DNA of 51,870 bases from Clostridiales bacterium (GTDB lineage Bacteria > Bacillota > Clostridia > Saccharofermentanales > Saccharofermentanaceae). The notes under the pieces were generated by a model that was not told the DNA's origin, did no database searches, and saw only the letters and a list, made by a program, of their open reading frames with translations. Made by a program: the position numbers and the translations under genes. Below, one piece after another: positions 25,584-33,523 of the stretch; the first letter of the stretch is position 1; each line of letters starts with the position of its first letter. The stretch lies in the NCBI GenBank assembly GCA_017620475.1, contig JAFZQI010000007.1, forward strand, positions 1 through 51,870. The letters are read 5' to 3'.

Positions 25584-27098
25584 TTACTCTTTTTCCTCCC
25601 AGGCGCCGGCGCGTGAAACGGCCTTTTTCCAATTCTTCAAGAGTTTTTCTCTCTTTTCTTCGCTCATGGAAGGCGTAAAGAGAGTATCACAGTGACGCAG
25701 TTCGCGCAAGGCATCTATACTCGGCCAATAGCCACAGAAAAGACCGGCCAGATACGCCACGCCCTGCGAGGTAGTCTCTCTTTCTTTGGCGCGGTCCACA
25801 TTACAATTCAGGATATCGGACTGAAACTGCATCATGAAGCGGCTGACGCTGGCGCCGCCATCGACCTTAAGCGCCGTGATCGGGCAGTCCGCCTCCTCCT
25901 GCATCAAGGTGACCAGGTCGTAAACCTGATAGGCGATGCCTTCAAGCGCCGCCCTGGCAATATGGGCTTTGGTCGTACCGCGGGTAAGACCCAGGATCGC
26001 GCCACGTGCATACATGTCCCAGTACGGTGCTCCGAGGCCCGAGAAGGCCGGAACCAGGATGACGCCGGCGCTGTCCGGTACCGTCTCCGCCAGGACATCG
26101 CAGTCCGATGCGTGATCGATAAGCTTCAGTTCGTCCCGGAGCCACTGGATCGTGGATCCGCCATTAAAAACACTGCCCTCAAGGGCGTAGGTGGTCTCTC
26201 CCATCCAGGACCACGCCGCCGATGTAACCAGACCCTTGCGGGAAATGATCGGGTCCGAACCGACATTCATGAGCGTGAAACAGCCCGTGCCGTAGGTGTT
26301 CTTGATATCTCCCCTGTCAAAGCACGTCTGCCCGAAAAGCGCTGCCGGCTGGTCACCGAGGATACCGTAGATGCCGACACCGCCGATCGCTTCAAGCCCC
26401 GGAATATCGGTGGCCACATAGCCGAACTCCGATGCACCCGGAAGTGCCTGCGGCAGCATGCACATCGGGATGTGGAAATACCGGCAGAGGTCCTCGTCCC
26501 ACTTTAAATCCTTGATGTTGAAGAGCATCGTCCTCGATGCGTTGGAGTAGTCGGTGGCATGGGATCTGCCGCCCGTCAGGCGGTAAAGGATCCAGGTATC
26601 GACCGTGCCGAAGAGGATCTCCCCCTGTCCGGCTCTGGCCTTAAGGCCGGGCACTTCTTCCAGGATCCACTGGATCTTCGTAGCGGAAAAATACGCATCC
26701 GGAACGAGGCCCGTCTTATCGCGCACCGTTTCGATGAACTCCGGATCGGAGTCTTTCAGTTTTTCGACCAAAGCCGCGGTCCTTCTGCACTGCCAGACAA
26801 TGGCGTTATAGACCGGCCGTCCCGTGGACTTCTCCCACAGGATCGTCGTTTCTCTCTGGTTCGTAATACCGATCCCTGCGATCTGTCCTTTCTGGATATT
26901 GGCCTTGGCAAGAGCCTGACGGATACAGTTACATACCGTGCTCCAGAGCACCTCCGGGTCATGCTCGACCCAGCCCGGCTTCGGGTAATGCTGTTCAAAG
27001 GCTTCCTGCGCGGATGCCACACAGCTGCCGTCCTCTCTGAAGATCATGGCACGGGAACTCGTCGTTCCCTGGTCGATCGAAAGCATATACTTCTCCAT
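25584..27098 (-). CDS. glpK: glycerol kinase
   Basis: A 504-residue FGGY-family kinase that phosphorylates glycerol to sn-glycerol 3-phosphate. The N-terminal phosphate loop is SIDQGTTSSRAMIF. GlpK-specific segments include KNTYGTGCFTLMNVG, ALEGSVFNGGSTIQWLRD and KVDGGASVSRFMMQFQSDIL. Full length for the family. The start at 27098 is set by AAGGAGGAG just upstream; the longer open frame of 27 extra residues is GC-rich leader. No glpF or glpD is adjacent. The product could feed glycerolipid synthesis (cardiolipin and glycolipid enzymes nearby) or catabolism. The upstream gap holds the malQ terminator but no convincing -10. Confidence 0.95.
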   Translation of the reverse strand: MEKYMLSIDQGTTSSRAMIFREDGSCVASAQEAFEQHYPKPGWVEHDPEVLWSTVCNCIRQALAKANIQKGQIAGIGITNQRETTILWEKSTGRPVYNAIVWQCRRTAALVEKLKDSDPEFIETVRDKTGLVPDAYFSATKIQWILEEVPGLKARAGQGEILFGTVDTWILYRLTGGRSHATDYSNASRTMLFNIKDLKWDEDLCRYFHIPMCMLPQALPGASEFGYVATDIPGLEAIGGVGIYGILGDQPAALFGQTCFDRGDIKNTYGTGCFTLMNVGSDPIISRKGLVTSAAWSWMGETTYALEGSVFNGGSTIQWLRDELKLIDHASDCDVLAETVPDSAGVILVPAFSGLGAPYWDMYARGAILGLTRGTTKAHIARAALEGIAYQVYDLVTLMQEEADCPITALKVDGGASVSRFMMQFQSDILNCNVDRAKERETTSQGVAYLAGLFCGYWPSIDALRELRHCDTLFTPSMSEEKREKLLKNWKKAVSRAGAWEEKE

Positions 27099-27162
27099 AA
27101 ACTCCTCCTTCTCCCGCGCGGCGCGGTCGCCCGCCGCCGGCGCCTGCCTGTCAATACTCTCT

Positions 27163-27214
27163 TGCCGCGCGTGCGGCAAAAAGCGCCTCCGGAAAGTGCT
27201 TTTCCCGAAGGCGC
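27163..27214 (-). terminator. terminator after malQ, two hairpins
   Basis: On the minus strand GCGCCTTCGG pairs with CCGGAGGCGC (27214-27183, one mismatch), followed by TTTTT. The loop is AAAAGCACTTT, the core of the dispersed motif. A second stem, TTGCCGC/GCGGCAA (27163-27180), overlaps the T-tract and could form an alternative structure. Confidence 0.7.
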
Positions 27215-27220
27215 GGTGAA

Positions 27221-28732
27221 TCAGAATCTCTTATAGACCCAGTTCAGCTTGCTGAGCCACTTGGTATCCATCTGGTCGAGGGATTCCTGCCCGAAGCGGA
27301 TACGCCACTGCCCCGTCGGCATGCCCGGCGCATTCATTCTCGTATCGGAACCGAAACCCATCACGTCCTGAAGAGGCGCAATCGCAAGCTTGGCGGCCGA
27401 AGACCACACGGTGGTCAGCATCGCACGGCAGGCCGGCGCATGCACACCGCCGTCACCCCAGTTGCTGCCATGGAAGCGGCAATACTCGAGAGCGAATTTC
27501 CTGTCCTCTTCCGACGCCTCCCAGAGCCATCCGAGAAGCGTATTGTTATCGTGAGTGCCGGTATAGGCGATGCAGTTCTCCGGGTAGTTGTGCGGCATAT
27601 GCTTGCTGTCATCGTGGGGCACCATACCGAACTGAAGAACTCTCATGGTCGGAAGACCCGTTTCCTCCAGGAACTTAATCAGCTCGTCATCGGTCTCACC
27701 CAGGTCCTCGGCGAAGATCGCGGGCTCTTTTCCGAACTCGTCGAATATCTTATTCCAGAGCTTCATGCCCGGACCCGGATACCACTTGCCGTTTCTGGCA
27801 TTTTCCGCATCCGCCGGACACGCATAGAAGCGCGAGAACCCGCGGAAGTGGTCGATGCGGATGACGTCGTAGAGCTTGAAGTTCTGATGAAGACGACTGA
27901 GCCACCACGCGTAGCCCTCCTTCTCGTGCGCATCCCAATCGTAGACGGGATTGCCCCAAAGCTGGCCGTCCTCACAGAAATAGTCCGGCGGAACGCCCGC
28001 CACGCTCTTAAAGGATCCGTCCTTATTCGTTTGGAAAAGCGCCCGGTTCGCCCATACGTCGCAGCTGTCACCGCTTACGTAGATCGGGATATCACCGATA
28101 ACGGAGATGCCGATCTCGTTGATCTCCGCCTTGAGCCTGGTCCACTGGGCGTAGAAGATATACTGGATGAAAAGATAGAAATCACAAAGGTCCTTTTTCT
28201 CCTTGGCAAAAGCGCTGACCGCCTTGGCGTCGTGCTTCTGGAGGGCTTTATCCTCCCAGTCCCACCAGGCTTTCTGTCCCTGGGACTCCTTGATGGCCTG
28301 GAAGACGATCACATCCCCGGCCCAGTCGTTCTCCTTAAGGAATTTCTCCATCTCCTTATGGATACTCTCGTCGGCCTTTTCGTAGGCTTTCTTAAGCATC
28401 TGCATACGGTTTTCCCTGACCCATGCGTAATCGACGCTGTAGCAGGATCCCGGGAACTTACAGGCCTCCAGCTCCTCTTTCGTAAGCAAGTTCTTTTCGA
28501 AAAGATCCTTGGGATCGATGAGGAGCGGGCTTCCGGCAAATGCCGAGTCGCTCTGGTACGGGGAGTCGCCTGACCCCGGATTGGTAAACGGAAGGACCTG
28601 CCAGTACCCCATCCCGGCTTCCTTCAGTTTCTTGGCAAAGGCCACCGCCTCCTTGCCGAAACCGCCGATTCCGTATTCTCCCGGAAGCGACGTAATGTGT
28701 AACAGTACACCTGCACTTCTTCGCACTTTCAA
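27221..28732 (-). CDS. malQ: 4-alpha-glucanotransferase (amylomaltase, GH77)
   Basis: 503 residues. It transfers maltodextrin units between alpha-1,4-glucans in glycogen or maltose metabolism. GH77 signatures: SAGVLLHITSLPGEYGIGGFG at the start, DVIRIDHFRGF (nucleophile Asp), FAEDLGETDDELIKFL (acid/base Glu) and IAYTGTHDNNTLLGWL (stabilising Asp). Full length. The start appears to be TTG at 28732, which overlaps the upstream stop (TTGA), 4 bases after GGAGG. GTG at 28726, with 10-base spacing, is the alternative. Translation is therefore coupled to the NYN-LOTUS gene, an unusual partner. The gene ends at a strong terminator. Confidence 0.95.
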   Translation of the reverse strand: MKVRRSAGVLLHITSLPGEYGIGGFGKEAVAFAKKLKEAGMGYWQVLPFTNPGSGDSPYQSDSAFAGSPLLIDPKDLFEKNLLTKEELEACKFPGSCYSVDYAWVRENRMQMLKKAYEKADESIHKEMEKFLKENDWAGDVIVFQAIKESQGQKAWWDWEDKALQKHDAKAVSAFAKEKKDLCDFYLFIQYIFYAQWTRLKAEINEIGISVIGDIPIYVSGDSCDVWANRALFQTNKDGSFKSVAGVPPDYFCEDGQLWGNPVYDWDAHEKEGYAWWLSRLHQNFKLYDVIRIDHFRGFSRFYACPADAENARNGKWYPGPGMKLWNKIFDEFGKEPAIFAEDLGETDDELIKFLEETGLPTMRVLQFGMVPHDDSKHMPHNYPENCIAYTGTHDNNTLLGWLWEASEEDRKFALEYCRFHGSNWGDGGVHAPACRAMLTTVWSSAAKLAIAPLQDVMGFGSDTRMNAPGMPTGQWRIRFGQESLDQMDTKWLSKLNWVYKRF

Positions 28733-29607
28733 TTATCCTCCTTGTTGCGAACGTATATCAGCTTTACCTGCGGGTTTTTCTCATTGACCCGCAGTTCACA
28801 CTCCAGGAAATCCAGAGACTGCATAAGCTTGCTCATTTTCGAGAAGCCATAGTTTCTGGCATCAAATGACGGGCTTTTCTTGTTTACGAGATTCCCCACA
28901 TCTCCCAGGAAAGCCCAGCCGTCTTCGTCGGCGAGGTCGGAAACGGAACTGGCGATCAGGTCGCACGTTGCATCGTCGATCTCCAGGACTGTTCTCTCGA
29001 TGCTGCCGGTCTCTTTACCATCGCCGGAATCACGGCCCTCCGCCACGACGGAGTCTTTGGTGTCGGAAGAAAGATCTCGCCCATCCGAGGAGATCTTCCC
29101 GTCGGCGCCGTTTTTTGCATCGGAAGCTCCGCGGCCTTGAGACTTCGCACTCTTGGCCTTCTTCTCCTTCGGCGCCAGGACCTCCAGGAAAATAAAGCGG
29201 TCACACGCGACAACGAAGGGATTCGGCGTTTTCTTCTCGCCGATACCGTAGACGATTTTGCCCGCTTCGCGAAGTCTCGTGGCTAATCTTGTAAAATCGC
29301 TGTCCGAGCTGATGAGGCAGAAGCCGTCGACCTGCTCGGTGTAAAGGATGTCCATCGCGTCGATGATCATGGAGGAATCGGTTGCATTTTTGCCCGTGGT
29401 GTAGCCGAACTGCTGCACCGGCGTGATCGCATGGTCCTGCAGGACCTGCTTCCAGGGACCGAGCTGCGGCTTGGTCCAGTCTCCGTAGATCCTCTTGATC
29501 GTCGGGTTGCCGTAGCGTGCGATCTCAAGCATCATGGGCTTAATATACGCGGCAGAAATGTTATCCGCATCGATAAGTACTGCCAGTCTAACGTCTTTTG
29601 AAGGCAT
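28729..29607 (-). CDS. NYN-domain protein with C-terminal OST-HTH/LOTUS domain
   Basis: 292 residues. The N-terminal NYN domain (LabA-like, PIN fold) has Asp residues at VLIDADNIS, in KNATDSSMIIDAMDIL and in CLISSDSDFTRLA, the metal-binding acids of this nuclease fold. A Ser/Asp/Lys-rich linker (about residues 150-215) follows. The last 75 residues (DEDGWAFLGDVGNLVNKKSPSFD, then NYGFSKMSKLM) are an OST-HTH/LOTUS fold, which binds RNA in known proteins. It is thus a probable RNA-binding nuclease. The start at 29607 has GAGGTG 5 bases upstream. The much longer open frame upstream overlaps the promoters and is not used. Its stop overlaps the malQ start by 4 bases. Confidence 0.85.
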   Translation of the reverse strand: MPSKDVRLAVLIDADNISAAYIKPMMLEIARYGNPTIKRIYGDWTKPQLGPWKQVLQDHAITPVQQFGYTTGKNATDSSMIIDAMDILYTEQVDGFCLISSDSDFTRLATRLREAGKIVYGIGEKKTPNPFVVACDRFIFLEVLAPKEKKAKSAKSQGRGASDAKNGADGKISSDGRDLSSDTKDSVVAEGRDSGDGKETGSIERTVLEIDDATCDLIASSVSDLADEDGWAFLGDVGNLVNKKSPSFDARNYGFSKMSKLMQSLDFLECELRVNEKNPQVKLIYVRNKEDN

Positions 29608-29623
29608 AACGCACCTCTTTTTC

Positions 29624-29652
29624 TTGCCCGCGAAGAGCAAGGCTGATATAAT
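29624..29652 (+). promoter_or_regulatory. promoter of prfC
   Basis: TTGCCC (29624-29629), 17-bp spacer, TATAAT (29647-29652). The start near 29659 gives a leader of about 127 nt. It lies inside the leader of the opposing NYN transcript. Confidence 0.7.
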
Positions 29653-29737
29653 ATTGTGGCTTGTCCGAGAAGAGGCGCAGATCTGCGTCGTCAGCGGGTC
29701 GGTTCCCGCCGGTCCCATCCCCGGGAAGCACGTCACT

Positions 29738-29766
29738 ATTATACCGTATTTTGCACATGTAACCAA
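29738..29766 (-). promoter_or_regulatory. promoter of the NYN-malQ operon
   Basis: Minus-strand TTGGTT (29766-29761), 17-bp spacer, TATAAT (29743-29738). The start near 29731 lies downstream, in the opposite direction, of the prfC start, so the two transcripts overlap by about 70 nt at their 5' ends. Confidence 0.65.
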
Positions 29767-29785
29767 ACCAGGAAGGTAGAAGAAT

Positions 29786-31399
29786 ATGGACCAGAATGTT
29801 CAAAATGAGATTTCCCGCCGCCGTACGTTTGCGATCATCTCGCACCCGGACGCCGGTAAGACGACCATGACCGAGAAGCTTCTCCTTTACGGAGGCGCCA
29901 TTCATATGGCGGGCTCTGTTAAGGCGCGTAAAGCGGCGCATCACGCGACTTCCGACTGGATGGAGATCGAGAAGCAGCGTGGTATTTCCGTTACTTCCTC
30001 CGTCATGCAGTTCGAATATGACGGCTATTGCATCAATATTCTCGATACCCCCGGTCACCAGGACTTCTCCGAGGATACCTACCGTACACTCTGTGCGGCG
30101 GACGCGGCGGTCATGCTCCTGGACGGCGCAAAGGGTGTTGAGGCCCAGACCATTAAGCTTTTCGCAGTCTGCCGTAAGCGCGGTATTCCGATTTTTACGT
30201 TCATTAACAAGATGGACCGTGCGGCGAAGAACCCCTTCGACCTCATTGATGAGCTCGAGAAGGTCCTGGGGATCCGCAGTACCCCGATCAACTGGCCCAT
30301 CGGTACCGATGGTGATTTCCAGGGCGTATACGTTCGTGAATCCGAGCAGGTGCTGCTTTTCGACAATGAGACCAAGGACCATGGTGCTACGATGGTTAAA
30401 TCCATCAGTGCCGGTATCAACGACGAGGCCGAGCTTCGTAAGATCCTGAGCGAACACCACTACGAGACCTTGAAGAACGACATCGAGCTTCTCGATATGG
30501 CCGGTGACCCCTTTGATCTCGACAAGATCCTCGCGGGTGAACTGACACCTGTCTTCTTCGGATCCGCCATCACGAACTTCGGCGTCGAGCCCTTCCTTAA
30601 GAAGTTCCTCGAGATCGCACCGGGACCGCAGTCCCACGAGACGGACGGCGGTCTGGTCGGCCCGGACGAAGATTACTTCTCCGGATTCGTTTTCAAGATC
30701 CAGGCCAATATGGACCCGAACCACAGAGACAGGATGTCCTTCATGAGGATCTGTTCCGGCAAGTTTGAAAAGGGTATGTCCGTCAAGCATATGCGTACCG
30801 GCAAGAAGATCACCCTTGCCCAGCCGCAGCAGTTCATGGCGCAGGATAGAACGATCGTCGAAGACGCCTACGCCGGCGATATTATCGGTCTTTTCGATCC
30901 GGGCATCTTCCGTATCGGTGACACCGTGACCACTTCTTCGAAGAGCTTCAACTTTGCCAACATCCCGGTCTTCCCGCCGGAGCACTTCGCAAGAGTACAG
31001 CCCAAGGACTCCATGAAGAGGAAACAGTTCTTAAAGGGCATCGAGCAGCTCTCTGAGGAAGGTGCTGTCCAGCTTTATAAGCAGCCCGGAATCGGTACCG
31101 AGACCTACATCATGGGCGTGGTCGGCGTCCTGCAGTTTGAAGTCCTCGAGCATCGTCTGAAGACCGAGTACGGTGTGGATATCCTCCGGAACAACCTTAA
31201 CTACCGCTTTGCCAGATGGTGCAGCAAGGCGGACGAGTCGGCGGATATCGACTTTTCCAAGCTGACACTGACATCCACCTCGATGCTGGTCTTGGACCGT
31301 GACGAAATGCCGGTAGTGCTTTTCGAGTCGGAGTGGGCGATCAGCTGGGCATTAGAGCATAACGAAGGATTAAAACTCGACGACATTCACGAGAGATAA
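29786..31399 (+). CDS. prfC: peptide chain release factor 3
   Basis: A 537-residue translational GTPase that recycles RF1/RF2 from the ribosome after termination. G motifs: HPDAGKTTMTEKLL (G1), GISVTSSVMQF (G2), DTPGHQDFSEDTYR (G3), NKMDR (G4). The RF3-specific segments KARKAAHHATSDWMEIEKQRG and the C-terminal RFARWC region are present. Full length. GGAAGG precedes the ATG. It is monocistronic, ending in a rho-independent terminator, and divergent from the NYN-malQ operon. Confidence 0.96.
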   Translation: MDQNVQNEISRRRTFAIISHPDAGKTTMTEKLLLYGGAIHMAGSVKARKAAHHATSDWMEIEKQRGISVTSSVMQFEYDGYCINILDTPGHQDFSEDTYRTLCAADAAVMLLDGAKGVEAQTIKLFAVCRKRGIPIFTFINKMDRAAKNPFDLIDELEKVLGIRSTPINWPIGTDGDFQGVYVRESEQVLLFDNETKDHGATMVKSISAGINDEAELRKILSEHHYETLKNDIELLDMAGDPFDLDKILAGELTPVFFGSAITNFGVEPFLKKFLEIAPGPQSHETDGGLVGPDEDYFSGFVFKIQANMDPNHRDRMSFMRICSGKFEKGMSVKHMRTGKKITLAQPQQFMAQDRTIVEDAYAGDIIGLFDPGIFRIGDTVTTSSKSFNFANIPVFPPEHFARVQPKDSMKRKQFLKGIEQLSEEGAVQLYKQPGIGTETYIMGVVGVLQFEVLEHRLKTEYGVDILRNNLNYRFARWCSKADESADIDFSKLTLTSTSMLVLDRDEMPVVLFESEWAISWALEHNEGLKLDDIHER

Positions 31400-31426
31400 T
31401 AGACATTTTTACGGCATCACGAATTC

Positions 31427-31454
31427 AGCCGGGCGTATCCGCCCGGCTTTTTTG
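31427..31454 (+). terminator. rho-independent terminator of prfC
   Basis: AGCCGGGC, loop GTATCC, GCCCGGCT and a run of six T. Confidence 0.92.
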
Positions 31455-31585
31455 TATTCTCCGGACAACTCCTTTTGCTTTATTCTTTGGTGTGTGATAA
31501 AAATGTGTACGTGGTAAGTCTAATAATCAAACAACCAAGGTTGGATCCGACCGTGTTGTACATATAAGGAATCAGAAAAAGATTT

Positions 31586-32062
31586 ATGAACGATGAAGTG
31601 TTTTTTGAGAGGGTCGAGCAGATCCGCAAAAAGATGTTTGCCATTGCTTTTTCGTATTTCAAAAGCGAGAGCATGGCCATCGACATGGTGGATGAAGCCG
31701 TCTACAAGGGATTTCTGAAGAAACGTTCTCTTAGACAGGAGGAGTTCTTCGAGACCTGGCTGATCCGCATCCTGATGAACACCTGTGCCACACATTATAA
31801 GAAGGAGAGCAGGCACAGGAGTTACGAGGAGTTCGTTGTCGAGCACAGTTCAGAACTGGAACTGAACACACAGAAACTGGAATTAATGGATGCCGTCTCG
31901 CGTCTGCCGGAAGATCTTAGGAAGATCATTACCATTAAGTATTTCGGCGGATACACGAATCAGGAGATCGCTTCCACACTCAAGATCCCCATGGGGACCG
32001 TTGCTTCCCGTATTCGACGGGCTCTCGAACTGCTTCGCACGGATTTGGAGGAGAAGAAATGA
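31586..32062 (+). CDS. ECF-type RNA polymerase sigma factor
   Basis: 158 residues. Region 2 spans about residues 10-60 (AFSYFKSESMAIDMVDEAV). Region 4 spans about 98-155 (LPEDLRKIITIKYFGGYTNQEIASTLKIPMGTVASRIRRALELL), with a clear helix-turn-helix. The gene overlaps the anti-sigma start by 4 bases (ATGA), the usual coupling of an ECF pair. The ribosome site is weak. The gap after the prfC terminator has an ACAACTCC element near 31463 that could be an ECF-type -35, but no matching -10 was recognised. The stimulus is unknown. Confidence 0.88.
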   Translation: MNDEVFFERVEQIRKKMFAIAFSYFKSESMAIDMVDEAVYKGFLKKRSLRQEEFFETWLIRILMNTCATHYKKESRHRSYEEFVVEHSSELELNTQKLELMDAVSRLPEDLRKIITIKYFGGYTNQEIASTLKIPMGTVASRIRRALELLRTDLEEKK

Positions 32063-33471
32063 ATAATATAGAAGATTTACTGACCGAACTGGGTCAGGAC
32101 CTGCAATATGAACCGGAAAAACTGAATACGGGCACCATGCGTAAGAGCATGGTCAGGAGAAGGGCCTTCCATTACATCGCCGTGGCCGGAAGATCGGTCG
32201 TCATCGCGGCGGCTTCCCTCTTCCTGGTACTCTTTGTCGGAGTGAATACTTCCGTGAAATTTGCCCGCGCCGCTTCTGATGTACCGGTAATCGGTACGAT
32301 CAGCAAGTCGATCATTATCCGCGATGATATCAAAGAGGCTCTGACGGATCACGAAGATCTGGAAAAACCCATCGAAGCCGGTCATCTGATCCCGATAAAC
32401 TGCACTGTATCCGGTGATAACTACGCGGTCGATCTGACTTTAGACTCCATCCTGATCGACGAGCATGCCCTGACGGCATTCATCAAGATCGACACGGATA
32501 TGCTTCCCGAGGGTTTCTTTACGATCCTCACACCGCATGTCGTGGATCTGAACACCGGAAAAGAGATCGAGGTCATCCTTGACGGGAAGATCTTCGAAGA
32601 ATCCGGCGAGCTTTATCTGTTCCGGTTCTACTGGGAATCCTACTGCACGGACTTCACTCTTGATTTCGATCTGGTCGATGAGAATATCGATTACACCGGC
32701 TGGACGGTACTTCAGCATTATCACTTCGTAATCGAAGGCGTCCAGCCCCCGGAGACGCATCATATCCCGATCGATCAGACGCTGACTTTCGAAGGGTACG
32801 ACTTCCATTTCGTTGAACTTCAGATCTCGGATACCGGAACCAAGATCATCTATTCCGTTCCACCGGAAAAGACGATCGGCTTCGGATATCTGAGCATGAC
32901 CGTCGAAGATGAAGAGGGAAATGTCATAGCCGATAATCTGCTCGGAAGCATCGGCACATACTACATTACCGGAGATGACGGGACACGCTACTGTGCGGAA
33001 TTGCTCTCTTCAATTTATTACGAGGATATCAGCAAGGTCCGGATCCACATCCATTCCTGCTATTGTGAATTGTTCGAGGAAGAGATCCTCACCGTTGATC
33101 CGATCAGCAAGACCGGAACTTTCAAAGGACAGACCTTCCCTATCGAGGTCTATGGACCGGAAAAATCCCATACGGAATTTGGCCTGTCTGATAAATATGA
33201 TTCCTACTACGACTGGACAAGAGAGTACGTTCTCATCTTCCTCGTCCCTGTCATGGACGGCATGCCGGACTTTAACTCCCTCCGGTTCAAAGGAGACCGC
33301 GAGAGCATCTACGAGTATGAGTATCCGAAAACCACGATTAACGGTCAGGAATACTTTGTCATCCAGCAGATCTCCTGGGACAAGGATGAAGACGATACCT
33401 GCCACTACTACGTACATGGCAAAAACTACGAGACATATCCATTCGATAACGTAATCGAATTATCGATCTGA
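32059..33471 (+). CDS. DUF4179-type membrane anti-sigma factor
   Basis: 470 residues. The cytosolic N-terminus (1-43, MNNIEDLLTELGQDLQ...) would bind the sigma factor. One membrane helix follows (about 44-64). The juxtamembrane extracytoplasmic part VKFARAASDVPVIGTISKSI resembles the DUF4179 start seen in many ECF-linked proteins. The remaining 380 residues are beta-rich with repeating sandwich-like segments and are rich in Tyr/Glu/Asp; they are probably the sensor. No protease site or enzyme motif was recognised. The 4-base overlap with the sigma gene supports its role as cognate regulator. Confidence 0.8.
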   Translation: MNNIEDLLTELGQDLQYEPEKLNTGTMRKSMVRRRAFHYIAVAGRSVVIAAASLFLVLFVGVNTSVKFARAASDVPVIGTISKSIIIRDDIKEALTDHEDLEKPIEAGHLIPINCTVSGDNYAVDLTLDSILIDEHALTAFIKIDTDMLPEGFFTILTPHVVDLNTGKEIEVILDGKIFEESGELYLFRFYWESYCTDFTLDFDLVDENIDYTGWTVLQHYHFVIEGVQPPETHHIPIDQTLTFEGYDFHFVELQISDTGTKIIYSVPPEKTIGFGYLSMTVEDEEGNVIADNLLGSIGTYYITGDDGTRYCAELLSSIYYEDISKVRIHIHSCYCELFEEEILTVDPISKTGTFKGQTFPIEVYGPEKSHTEFGLSDKYDSYYDWTREYVLIFLVPVMDGMPDFNSLRFKGDRESIYEYEYPKTTINGQEYFVIQQISWDKDEDDTCHYYVHGKNYETYPFDNVIELSI

Positions 33472-33523
33472 ATGCCGGATAAGAAAGGCTCTTCGGCTTT
33501 GGCCTCATCAAATAGACGGAAGC

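Noticed and set aside
29588..30985. 465-residue open frame on the minus strand
   Set aside because: Antisense to prfC, whose GTPase motifs are unmistakable.
33472..33523. terminator between the anti-sigma and thrC genes
   Set aside because: The GGC/GCC-like stretches do not form a convincing stem with a T-tract.
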